From Candidatus Omnitrophota bacterium (GTDB taxonomy: Bacteria; Omnitrophota; Gorgyraeia; JABMRG01; JAFGKX01), in assembly GCA_016928375.1 (NCBI GenBank), contig JAFGKX010000093.1, forward strand, positions 1 to 21,739: a stretch of 21,739 nt of DNA. The letters run 5' to 3'. The stretch's first letter is position 1, and each line of letters opens with the position of its first letter. Shown one piece after another: positions 1-6,404 of this stretch. The notes under the pieces were generated by a model. It did no database searches. It was not told the origin of the DNA and saw only the letters and a program-made list of their open reading frames with translations. Made by a program: the position numbers and the translations under genes.

Positions 1-524
1 AAATTACGGAAATCGACCCGGATTTCGCGGACGCGTATTTTTATTTAGGCGTTGTATACGATAAGCTAAAAAATAGCAGTGAAGTGAAAAAATACATGCA
101 GAAGGCCGTTGAGATAGAGCCGGACAACGCCGCTGCATTGAACTATCTCGGGTATACATACGCGGATAACGGCGAAAGATTAGATGAAGCAATAGCGCTT
201 ATAAACAGGGCGCTTGTAAAACAGCCCGAAAATGGTGCTTATATAGACAGCCTTGGCTGGGCTTATTATAAAAAAGGAGATTTCGCGATGGCGCTTCAGC
301 TTTTAGATAAAGCAGCCAAACTATATGGCGATGACGCGGTTATATACGACCACTTGGGCGATGCGTATATGGCTGTAAATGATGCCGATAATGCCGTTAA
401 GGCATGGAAAAAATCTCTGCAGATAGATTCAAGCCAGGGCGGAATAAAAGAAAAAATTTCCGCCGCAAGCGCCCACCTGCCGGACGGGCAGGGGCCCGCC
501 CACGGCAAAAAAAAACATAAATAA
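1..524 (+). CDS. TPR-repeat protein, C-terminal part (5' end outside window)
   Basis: The reading frame is open from base 3 with no start visible, so this is the last 173 residues of a longer protein. It consists of successive tetratricopeptide repeats. Typical 34-residue units are visible, with signatures such as ALNYLGYTYADNG, YIDSLGWAYYKKGDFAMAL and IYDHLGDAYMAVNDADNAV, spaced with the usual small, aromatic and Pro/Asp positions. TPR arrays are protein-protein scaffolds, and no catalytic domain is visible in this part. The last 16 or so residues are a Gly/Pro/Lys/His-rich tail encoded by a GC-rich hairpin (474-506), which looks like a repeat-derived extension. The transketolase gene follows 16 nt downstream, so the two may be co-transcribed. 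The client or pathway cannot be deduced from this fragment. Confidence 0.85.
   Translation, partial: ITEIDPDFADAYFYLGVVYDKLKNSSEVKKYMQKAVEIEPDNAAALNYLGYTYADNGERLDEAIALINRALVKQPENGAYIDSLGWAYYKKGDFAMALQLLDKAAKLYGDDAVIYDHLGDAYMAVNDADNAVKAWKKSLQIDSSQGGIKEKISAASAHLPDGQGPAHGKKKHK
474..506. repeat. GC-rich hairpin repeat at 3' end of the TPR gene
   Basis: CCTGCC at 476-481 pairs with GGCAGG at 487-492 around a 5-base loop, followed by another GC-rich run (GGGGCCCGCCCACGGC). The tract is much richer in GC than its surroundings and encodes the odd C-terminal tail of the TPR protein. The word ACGGGCAGG recurs exactly at 16562-16570 between bamA and ompH. Similar CCTGC/GCAGG palindromes occur at 6178-6188 and 8944-8955. 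I infer a family of short dispersed palindromes. Confidence 0.45.
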
Positions 525-540
525 CAAGATAAGGATAGCA

Positions 541-1365
541 ATGAACAGCAAAATTGACACAAAAACACTTGAGAAAACCGCAAAAGATATCCGCGCGCAA
601 ATTTTAAAAATGCTAAGCAATGCCGGCAGCGGGCATACGGGCGGCTCTTTATCCTGCGTCGAGATAATATTAAGCCTTTATGCGTGCGCATTAAGGCATG
701 ACCCGAAAAATCCAAAATTAGCCGCAAGAGACAGATTTGTTCTCTCAAAAGGGCACGCCTGCCCCGCGCTTTATGCGGTACTTGCGCATTTCGGGTATTT
801 TCCAAAAACAGAGCTTATGAAATTAAGAAAATTGGGGTCTTCCCTCCAGGGGCATCCGCAATTCGGGCTGCCGGGGCTGGAGGCATCGACAGGTTCTCTG
901 GGAATGGGGCTGTCTATAGCAAACGGCATGGCGCTTGCAGCGCGTATGGATAAAAAAAATGACGTAAAAATATATTGTCTTATGGGTGACGGCGAGACAA
1001 ACGAAGGCCAGGTATGGGAAGCGGCAATGACAGCGTCTCATTATAAGCTGGATAATATCTGCGCTATAATAGATTTCAATAAATTGCAAATAGACGGATT
1101 TTTATGTGACGTTAAAAATGTAGAACCGATAAAAGAAAAATGGCAGTCTTTCGGATGGGAGGTCTTTGAGGTAAACGGCCATGATTTCAAGGCGCTTACG
1201 GATGCTTATAATAAAGCCAAAACTACAAAAGGTAAGCCCTCGCTTATCCTGGCGCATACAGTAAAAGGCAAGGGTGTTTCGTTTATAGAAAACAAAGCTC
1301 AATGGCATGGAATCGCGCCAAAACCCGATGAACTTGAAAGAGCGTTAAAAGAATTAGGAGAATAA
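541..1365 (+). CDS. Transketolase, N-terminal (thiamine diphosphate-binding) subunit
   Basis: This 274-residue protein corresponds to the first half of transketolase, which transfers two-carbon ketol units between sugar phosphates in the non-oxidative pentose phosphate pathway. The ThDP/metal motif GDGETNEG starts at G149 and is followed by the expected Asn in IIDFN. The N-terminal active-site region has GSGHTGG with His32, and the conserved LSKGHACPALYAVLA segment is present. The length is normal for the split form known from archaea and many bacteria. The partner subunit is at 3838-4791, separated by two unrelated genes, which is unusual because the halves are normally adjacent. The ATG at 541 follows an AAGG-type ribosome site. 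Cytoplasmic; the product supplies ribose-5-phosphate for Prs downstream. Confidence 0.93.
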   Translation: MNSKIDTKTLEKTAKDIRAQILKMLSNAGSGHTGGSLSCVEIILSLYACALRHDPKNPKLAARDRFVLSKGHACPALYAVLAHFGYFPKTELMKLRKLGSSLQGHPQFGLPGLEASTGSLGMGLSIANGMALAARMDKKNDVKIYCLMGDGETNEGQVWEAAMTASHYKLDNICAIIDFNKLQIDGFLCDVKNVEPIKEKWQSFGWEVFEVNGHDFKALTDAYNKAKTTKGKPSLILAHTVKGKGVSFIENKAQWHGIAPKPDELERALKELGE

Positions 1366-1366
1366 A

Positions 1367-2989
1367 ATGCTTATTCATAAAAAAATAAAATTGTTTTTCA
1401 TAGAGCACTGGATAAAGGTTACCATCATTACGGTGGTGGTGCTGTTGATAGGCTTAGCTGCCTGGGGGCTGTCTTTGCTGGAGTCGTTTTACCGTCTTCA
1501 GCTTCTTGCCACAATGCCGCTTCAGATTTTGCTTGTAGCGGTAAATGCCATGATATTTGTATATATGTATATGACTGTATTCAGAGGCGGATTTTCGAAG
1601 ATGGATAAAAATATAGTGCAAAAAGAAAAAGTGCAGGTCCGCTTTTCCGATGTCATAGGAATAGATGAGGCGAAGCAGGAGGCATGGGAAGTTGTAGAAC
1701 TTATAAGAGACAGGCGCAGGCTTCAACAGATAGGCGGCAAGGTAATAAGGGGCATTTTAATGATGGGCCCGCCGGGATGCGGCAAAACTTATCTTGCGAA
1801 AGCAATAGCGACTGAGTCGGGTATTCCGTTTATATCGATGTCTGCGAGCGAATTTACCGAAATATTCGTCGGTGTCGGCGCGGCAAGGGTAAGAAAACTT
1901 TTTAAAAATGCCAGCAGGCTGGCGGAAGCAAACGGCGGATGCATTATTTTTATCGATGAGCTCGACGCAATAGGCAGGACCCGCTCTTTCAGCTATTTAG
2001 GCGGCGGAATGGAAACCAACACAACGCAAAATCAGCTGCTTGTCCAAATGGATGGTTTAAAAGAAAAAGGCGAGAACGTTATCCTTATAGGCGCTACCAA
2101 TGCCGCGGAAGACATACTTGACCCGGCGTTGTTACGCCCGGGGAGGTTTGACAGAAAAGTTTTTATAGACATGCCTAACGTAGAAGGCAGAGAAAAAATA
2201 TTCGAATATTATTTAAGCAAGGTAAAATATGATAAGGCCTCGATAGATATACCCAGGCTTGCGCGTAAAACAGTCCACAGGTCTCCCGCGGATATCATGA
2301 ATATAATAAAAGAATCAGCGTTAATAGCCACGCGCAATAAAAAAGACCAGATAGGCATGAAGGAAATAAGCGAGGCAATCGAAAGAATTGACCTCGGTAT
2401 AAAGCACGATAAAAAGCTTACTCCGCGCGAAAAAGAAATGACGGCTTTTCATGAATCCGGGCATCTGGTGGCGCTTTATCTTATTCATCCGACGGACGAT
2501 GTGTTTAAGGCGTCAATAGTATCGCGCGGAGCGACCCTGGGCGTGGTTCATCATCAGCCCAGAGAAGAGCTTTTTACACACAGCAAAGAAAGGCTTATTG
2601 CGGATATAGAAGTAGCGCTTTCCGGATATATGGCAGAGAAGATAAGATTCGGTACAACCTCGAGCGGCGTAGCCTCGGATTTTCAGGCAGCCATGAATCT
2701 TGCTCATCTTATGGTATGGAAACTGGGCATGGGCATATCGGGCCTTGTCGGTGATTATACAAAAATACCATGGCATGAATTATCCGAAGACATTAAGCGG
2801 AAATTAAACGATGAAAGCCAGCAGATTTTACAGAACTGCTGCAAAAAAGCCGAAGACCTCCTTAGGGAAGAATGGAAGATAGTTGAAAGGTTTGCAAAAG
2901 AGCTTGTAGACAGAAAAGAACTCGAATACGACGAGATAGAAACGATATTTTTAGAATACGGCAAAAAGCACATCAAGGATGAAATTTAA
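1367..2989 (+). CDS. ftsH: FtsH-family membrane AAA+ zinc metalloprotease, divergent short form
   Basis: This 540-residue protein has the FtsH core. Walker A GPPGCGKT is at 134-141, Walker B FIDELD has D197/E198, the pore loop is FTEIFVGVG, and the second region of homology runs from about 245 to 264 ending LLRPGRFDR. The zinc site HESGH is at 362-366, with the third ligand Asp438 in VASDFQAAM. All catalytic residues are therefore present. Two hydrophobic segments (about 18-38 and 51-72) anchor it in the inner membrane with the catalytic part in the cytoplasm. The loop between them is only about 12 residues, against roughly 70 in classical FtsH, so the periplasmic domain is missing. Classical FtsH is also longer (about 610-650 residues). 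The gene starts 1 nt after the transketolase N subunit stop and overlaps the next gene by 11 nt. Likely role: quality control or regulated turnover of membrane and cytosolic proteins; substrates are unknown. Confidence 0.88.
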   Translation: MLIHKKIKLFFIEHWIKVTIITVVVLLIGLAAWGLSLLESFYRLQLLATMPLQILLVAVNAMIFVYMYMTVFRGGFSKMDKNIVQKEKVQVRFSDVIGIDEAKQEAWEVVELIRDRRRLQQIGGKVIRGILMMGPPGCGKTYLAKAIATESGIPFISMSASEFTEIFVGVGAARVRKLFKNASRLAEANGGCIIFIDELDAIGRTRSFSYLGGGMETNTTQNQLLVQMDGLKEKGENVILIGATNAAEDILDPALLRPGRFDRKVFIDMPNVEGREKIFEYYLSKVKYDKASIDIPRLARKTVHRSPADIMNIIKESALIATRNKKDQIGMKEISEAIERIDLGIKHDKKLTPREKEMTAFHESGHLVALYLIHPTDDVFKASIVSRGATLGVVHHQPREELFTHSKERLIADIEVALSGYMAEKIRFGTTSSGVASDFQAAMNLAHLMVWKLGMGISGLVGDYTKIPWHELSEDIKRKLNDESQQILQNCCKKAEDLLREEWKIVERFAKELVDRKELEYDEIETIFLEYGKKHIKDEI

Positions 2990-3845
2990 TAGATTTTTCT
3001 TTACCACCTTTTGTTTACTGCCAGCTGTCTGTGTTTTAAGCGGCTGCAGCCCTACTTATCCTACCCAAAAAGATATGATCGAAGGCGTTATCCGCCTGTG
3101 CAAAAATGAATACGGCATAGACGTAAAAGCCAAGGTGGCCGATTCTACTCTTGGCGTGTATATGCCGGTTGCCGGTTTATTCAATATGAAGAATATGCAG
3201 ATCTCCAAAAAAGCCATAGATAAAATAGACGGCGTTATGTTAAGTGTATCCAGGGTGGCGTTAAGCGGCTCTAAAAAGATAGATTTTTATACAGTTGTTA
3301 CCGCGGATCAGGACGTATCCGGCGCCGAGGTTGCCATAACAAGGTATGTAACGGACCTACGCAGGTATTATTTTCACGATATATCCCGCGGTGAATTCAA
3401 CAACCGCATGGTGGTGGACATAAGGTTTAACATGCAGGCCATAATAGATAAATTAAAAGGCGAATTTACCATTGAGCCTGTAAAAATGGAAAACTTTATA
3501 TGTCAGCAGGCCGGCCGCAGGATTCAGGATGAATTCAACGCGGATAAAACATTGTCAGGCAGGTTTAAAATTTCGGAGTTTGCCGGGGAATTAAAAAACA
3601 GAAATTTTGTTTTTAGTATGAATATAGAGCGGGAAGGCCTTCCTATGAGTGAACTTATTCACGGCAAAAAATGGCACGAGGGAGTTCTACTTTTGTGCGC
3701 CAGGACGATATCAAACCTTGTGCGGATTTATGATTTTAATAATTTTGACAAGATTGTCATAACAAATAAATATGATAATAAAACACTGGAAATCAGCCAG
3801 AAAGATATAAACAAGCACAGAAACAGGAGAATAAAAATTGAATAA
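2979..3845 (+). CDS. Putative lipoprotein of unknown function
   Basis: This 288-residue protein is not recognised. Residues 1-22 form a signal peptide (basic start, hydrophobic core) ending in the lipobox LSGC, with Cys23 as the predicted lipidated residue. The mature protein should therefore sit on the inner or outer membrane facing the periplasm. The rest is mixed alpha/beta-looking sequence with no enzyme motif that I know, and it has a basic C-terminus (HRNRRIKIE). It overlaps the FtsH-like gene by 11 nt and the transketolase C subunit by 8 nt, so translation of the three is probably coupled. A functional link to the FtsH-like protease is possible on position alone, since both are envelope proteins, but nothing in the sequence proves it. 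Confidence 0.8.
   Translation: MKFNRFFFTTFCLLPAVCVLSGCSPTYPTQKDMIEGVIRLCKNEYGIDVKAKVADSTLGVYMPVAGLFNMKNMQISKKAIDKIDGVMLSVSRVALSGSKKIDFYTVVTADQDVSGAEVAITRYVTDLRRYYFHDISRGEFNNRMVVDIRFNMQAIIDKLKGEFTIEPVKMENFICQQAGRRIQDEFNADKTLSGRFKISEFAGELKNRNFVFSMNIEREGLPMSELIHGKKWHEGVLLLCARTISNLVRIYDFNNFDKIVITNKYDNKTLEISQKDINKHRNRRIKIE
3825..3829 (+). promoter_or_regulatory. Ribosome-binding site that sets the TTG start of the transketolase C subunit
   Basis: AGGAG lies 8 nt upstream of a TTG codon at 3838. No ATG or GTG in that frame gives a full-length transketolase C subunit: the first internal Met is at residue 64, after the catalytic Glu61. The site lies inside the end of the upstream lipoprotein gene. 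Confidence 0.7.
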
Positions 3846-4791
3846 TCAGGATAAAAGCACGTGGAAAGGCACCAGGGACGGATACGGTAAAGGCCTGCTG
3901 GAACTTGGCCAAAAGAACAAAGACGTTGTTGTTTTAAGCGCAGACCTTACTTCTTCGACACGGGCGGACTGGTTTAAAGAAAAGTTCCCCGACAGATTTT
4001 TTTCATTTGGAGTTGCCGAGCAGGACATGGTTTCGACAGCAGCGGGCTTTGCGCTTTCCGGAAAGATTCCTTTCTGCTGCAGCTTTGGAGTATTCGCATC
4101 GGGCAGAGCATGGGATCAGGTGCGCACCTCGGTAGCTTACATGAATTTAAATGTAAATATAGGCGGCACTCACGGCGGCATATCAGTAGGCCCGGATGGC
4201 GCGACGCACCAGGCGCTGGAGGAAATAGCGCTTATGAGAGTTCTGCCTCACATGAGCGTTGTGGCGCCATGCGATTTTTTAGAAGCTAAGAAAGCAACCG
4301 TAGCAGCGGCATATACGCCGGGGCCTGTGTATTTAAGGCTTAGCAGGGAAAATTTACCGATAATCACAAAAGAAGAAGATGAATTCGAAATAGGAAAAGC
4401 AAAAATTTTAAAAAACGGCAGCGATATAACTATAATAGCGTGTGGGATTATGGTGTATCAGGCCATGCTTGCCGATGAGATATTAAAGAAAAAAAATATA
4501 GAGGCTACGATAATAAATCTGCACACTATAAAACCCCTAGATGCCAAGGCTGTTATAAATGCGGCAAAAAAGACAAAGGCTGTTGTGACCTGCGAAGAAC
4601 ATCTGCTTGCAGGGGGCATGGGTTCGGCCGTGGCGGAGCTTTTATCGCAAAATTATCCGGTGCCTATCGAGATGATAGGAGTAAACGACCGTTTCGGCGA
4701 ATCGGGAAGCCCGTGGGAACTTATGAAAAAATTTCATCTTATGCCGGAAGATATAGCGGATGCGTGCGAACGGGCCATCAGCAGAAAATGA
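3838..4791 (+). CDS. Transketolase, C-terminal (pyrimidine-binding) subunit
   Basis: This 317-residue protein matches the second half of transketolase. It has a pyrimidine-binding domain with the catalytic Glu61 in FGVAEQDM, the conserved GGTHGGISVGPDGATHQ segment, then a C-terminal domain with IIACG and CEEHLLAGGMGSAVAE. It assembles with the subunit at 541-1365 to make the active enzyme, each active site being shared between the two chains. It begins with TTG, supported by AGGAG 8 nt upstream, and overlaps the lipoprotein gene by 8 nt. Its TGA overlaps the ATG of ispE as ATGA. The separation from its N-terminal partner is not a frameshift, because two intact unrelated genes lie between them. 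DXP synthase is less likely, since that enzyme is normally a single chain and its specific insertions are absent. Confidence 0.93.
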   Translation: MNNQDKSTWKGTRDGYGKGLLELGQKNKDVVVLSADLTSSTRADWFKEKFPDRFFSFGVAEQDMVSTAAGFALSGKIPFCCSFGVFASGRAWDQVRTSVAYMNLNVNIGGTHGGISVGPDGATHQALEEIALMRVLPHMSVVAPCDFLEAKKATVAAAYTPGPVYLRLSRENLPIITKEEDEFEIGKAKILKNGSDITIIACGIMVYQAMLADEILKKKNIEATIINLHTIKPLDAKAVINAAKKTKAVVTCEEHLLAGGMGSAVAELLSQNYPVPIEMIGVNDRFGESGSPWELMKKFHLMPEDIADACERAISRK

Positions 4792-5747
4792 AATTCATAA
4801 TTATAAAAGCGCCTGCCAAGGTAAATCTTTACCTGGATGTTTTAAATAAACGGCCTGATGGTTATCATAATATAGAAACTATATTTGAGAGAATAGACCT
4901 ATACGATTGGGTAAAGATAACTATTATCCCCAAAGGTATTAAGATTACCTGCAATAAAAATTTAAACACACCAAATAAACATAACACAGTTTACAAGGCA
5001 GCCGAGTTCTTAATCGATAGATATAACTTAAATTGCGGCTTTAGGATAGACATAGATAAGCGTATACCCATAGCAGCAGGCTTAGGCGGAGGCAGCTCAG
5101 ATGCCGCAGCAGTTCTTATAGGCATAAATAAGCTGCTGAATCTAAAATTAAGCAGGCCCGCGTTTGTTTCTTTGGGTGATAGAATAGGCGCTGATGTCCC
5201 GTTTTTTGTATCAGGCTATAAAAGGGCCTTTGCGACAGGCACAGGAGAGCGCCTTAAAGCTCTTTCTCATGCACAAAAACTGCATTTTTTAATTATATAC
5301 CCCAATATAGGAATATCTACGGCTTATATTTATAATAATACTAATGTTTCGGCTTCGCTCAACATTAGTCCTGTGCTTCGGCAGGCTCAGCATGGTTCGA
5401 AGCATGGTGAGCAAGGCCGAACCAAGCTCATTAGCCGAAGGACTAATTTGGGCTTGACAAAAAAAAGGCAAAATGCTAACATAGCACGGTCTTATTTGGG
5501 CAACTTATCCACATTCAACATAAAGCATATATTATTCAACAAACTGGAGGAAGTAATCTTGCCTTCATACCCTGCGTTGCGGGATGTAAAAACAGCATTG
5601 AAAACAACAGGGGCTGAAGGCGTTCTTGTCTCGGGAAGCGGTTCTGCTGTCTTTGGGATATATAAAAGCAGAAGGGGGGTATTTCGGGCAGAAAGCAAGC
5701 TCAACAAAAAAGGTAATTGGCAACTTTTTTCAGCCAGAAGCTGTTAG
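4788..5747 (+). CDS. ispE: 4-diphosphocytidyl-2-C-methyl-D-erythritol kinase (IspE) carrying an in-frame repeat insertion
   Basis: IspE phosphorylates CDP-methylerythritol in the MEP isoprenoid pathway. GHMP-kinase motifs are clear: APAKVNLYLDV with catalytic Lys11, the phosphate-binding loop IPIAAGLGGGSSDAAAVL, the catalytic-Asp segment GDRIGADVPFF, and the C-terminal GVLVSGSGSAVFG. The start is ATG 4788, overlapping the transketolase stop as ATGA; the upstream open frame is only the other gene read out of phase. The protein has 319 residues against about 285 for the family. The excess is a 34-residue stretch (about 187-220) rich in Arg, Gln, Ser and Gly, encoded by a palindromic DNA element at 5346-5447. 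Excising it joins YNNTN to LGLTKKR and gives 285 residues. The insert lies outside the catalytic motifs, so the enzyme may still work. Confidence 0.92.
   Translation: MKFIIIKAPAKVNLYLDVLNKRPDGYHNIETIFERIDLYDWVKITIIPKGIKITCNKNLNTPNKHNTVYKAAEFLIDRYNLNCGFRIDIDKRIPIAAGLGGGSSDAAAVLIGINKLLNLKLSRPAFVSLGDRIGADVPFFVSGYKRAFATGTGERLKALSHAQKLHFLIIYPNIGISTAYIYNNTNVSASLNISPVLRQAQHGSKHGEQGRTKLISRRTNLGLTKKRQNANIARSYLGNLSTFNIKHILFNKLEEVILPSYPALRDVKTALKTTGAEGVLVSGSGSAVFGIYKSRRGVFRAESKLNKKGNWQLFSARSC
5340..5447. repeat. Palindromic element inserted in frame in ispE, with flanking direct repeats
   Basis: ACTAAT occurs at 5340-5345 and 5442-5447, and the unit between them plus one copy is 102 bp (34 codons, no stop). 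It is made of nested palindromes. CTAATGTT (5341-5348) pairs with AACATTAG (5361-5368). ATTAGTCC (5364-5371) pairs with GGACTAAT (5440-5447). CTTCGGC (5376-5382) pairs with GCCGAAG (5434-5440). GCTCA (5385-5389) pairs with TGAGC (5408-5412), and GGTTCG (5394-5399) with CGAACC (5418-5423). It shares TGGTGAGCAAG and CGAACCA with the element at 6322-6390. It resembles in behaviour the Rickettsia palindromic elements that insert inside reading frames; that comparison is by analogy only. Confidence 0.8.
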
Positions 5748-5787
5748 TTTATAGGCAACCTAAAAAGAAACGAAAGAGGGATGGAAT

Positions 5788-6246
5788 ATGGAGATAACAG
5801 AAGTAAGAATTTTCTTAAAGGAATCCGATGATAAAAAACTTAAAGCTTTTGCAACTGTGACCTTTGATAATTCGTTTGTCGTAAGAAACGTTAAGATTAT
5901 CGAGGGCACAAAAGGCCTTTTCGTTGCCATGCCTTCGCGCAAGATGAAGGAATCATGCCCCAAATGCGGCTTTAAGAATGCTATAAGAAGCAGATTTTGT
6001 AATCAATGCGGAGCAGCTATAGAACCCCATATACTACCGCCTGTTAAAATTGAAAGCAACGATAAAACAACCCGTCAATCGGAACATAGAGATATCGCTC
6101 ACCCCATAACCTCTGAATTCAGGGATTATATCCAGAAAAAGGTTGTAGAGGCTTATGAAAATGAAAAGTCCGGGGGGCCTGCGGCAGGCAAAAGGCCTTA
6201 CGGTTCCGGCGCCCACGAAGAAACGATAGACGAAGATATAGAATAA
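5788..6246 (+). CDS. spoVG: SpoVG-family regulator with an inserted zinc ribbon
   Basis: This 152-residue protein begins like SpoVG ([10 protein letters not shown], then [15 protein letters not shown] and [10 protein letters not shown]) and later resumes with the family signature [15 protein letters not shown]. SpoVG proteins are small (about 85-100 residues) nucleic-acid-binding regulators, named for sporulation and septation in Bacillus but also found in non-sporulating bacteria. Between the two halves of the core is a roughly 50-residue insert holding a four-cysteine zinc ribbon: C57-x2-C60-x10-C71-x2-C74. A low-complexity acidic tail follows the core and includes a CCTGC/GCAGG palindrome (6178-6188). 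The ATG at 5788 follows a purine-rich AGAGGG site. The gene is 40 nt after ispE, the order also seen near ispE in Bacillus, and its TAA is one base before tRNA-Gln. Confidence 0.9.
   Translation: MEITEVRIFLKESDDKKLKAFATVTFDNSFVVRNVKIIEGTKGLFVAMPSRKMKESCPKCGFKNAIRSRFCNQCGAAIEPHILPPVKIESNDKTTRQSEHRDIAHPITSEFRDYIQKKVVEAYENEKSGGPAAGKRPYGSGAHEETIDEDIE
6178..6188. repeat. Short CCTGC-G-GCAGG palindrome near the 3' end of spoVG
   Basis: A perfect 5-bp inverted repeat around one base, inside the codons for the Gly/Pro/Ala tail of SpoVG. It shares TGCGGCAGG with 16538-16546 between bamA and ompH. Taken alone it could be chance; it is listed because similar words recur near the ends of three other genes in the window. 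Confidence 0.3.
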
Positions 6247-6247
6247 T

Positions 6248-6321
6248 TGGCGGATTGTGTAGCGGTAGCACAACGGTCTTTGGAGCCGTTTGGGGTGGTT
6301 CGAATCCACCTCCGCCAACCA
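6248..6321 (+). tRNA. tRNA-Gln (anticodon UUG), CCA encoded
   Basis: A complete cloverleaf of 74 nt can be folded. The acceptor stem is TGGCGGA with TCCGCCA. The D stem is GTGT with GCAC around loop AGCGGTA. The anticodon stem is ACGGT with GCCGT around loop CTTTGGA, giving anticodon TTG. The variable loop is 4 nt. The T stem is GGTGG with CCACC around TTCGAAT. Discriminator A and an encoded CCA follow. A U at position 1 is typical of bacterial tRNA-Gln. The gene starts one base after the spoVG stop codon and must be processed from the same transcript unless it has its own promoter inside spoVG. A palindromic element begins immediately after the CCA. Confidence 0.95.
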
Positions 6322-6390
6322 TCCTTCGACGCATCCCGCCTTCGGCGGGACTTGCTCAGGATGTGGTGAGCAAGCGAGCGCGTCGAACCA
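6322..6390. repeat. Palindromic element between tRNA-Gln and clpX, second copy of the ispE family
   Basis: The outer arms TTCGACGC (6325-6332) and GCGTCGAA (6380-6387) enclose two perfect hairpins. One is TCCCGCC (6334-6340) with GGCGGGA (6344-6350); the other is CTTGCTCA (6351-6358) with TGAGCAAG (6367-6374). It shares the 11-mer TGGTGAGCAAG with 5405-5415, CGAACCA with 5418-5424, and the word GCTCAG. AACCA occurs at both edges (6317-6321 in the tRNA 3' end and 6386-6390), which may be a target duplication or part of the element. It is much richer in GC than the neighbouring genes and forms most of the spacer before clpX. Confidence 0.75.
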
Positions 6391-6404
6391 GCCATAATAA
6401 TTAT

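Noticed and set aside
4713..4787. Upstream in-frame ATG for ispE
   Set aside because: It lies inside the transketolase C subunit. The conserved IspE N-terminus (KFIIIKAPAKVNLYL) starts at 4788.
541..4791. Broken transketolase (pseudogene by insertion)
   Set aside because: Both halves are complete with their own starts and catalytic residues, and the split form is a known arrangement.
6255..6404. Apparent 50-codon N-terminal extension of ClpX
   Set aside because: The frame is open only because it runs through tRNA-Gln and the palindromic element. The conserved zinc domain begins at Met 6405.
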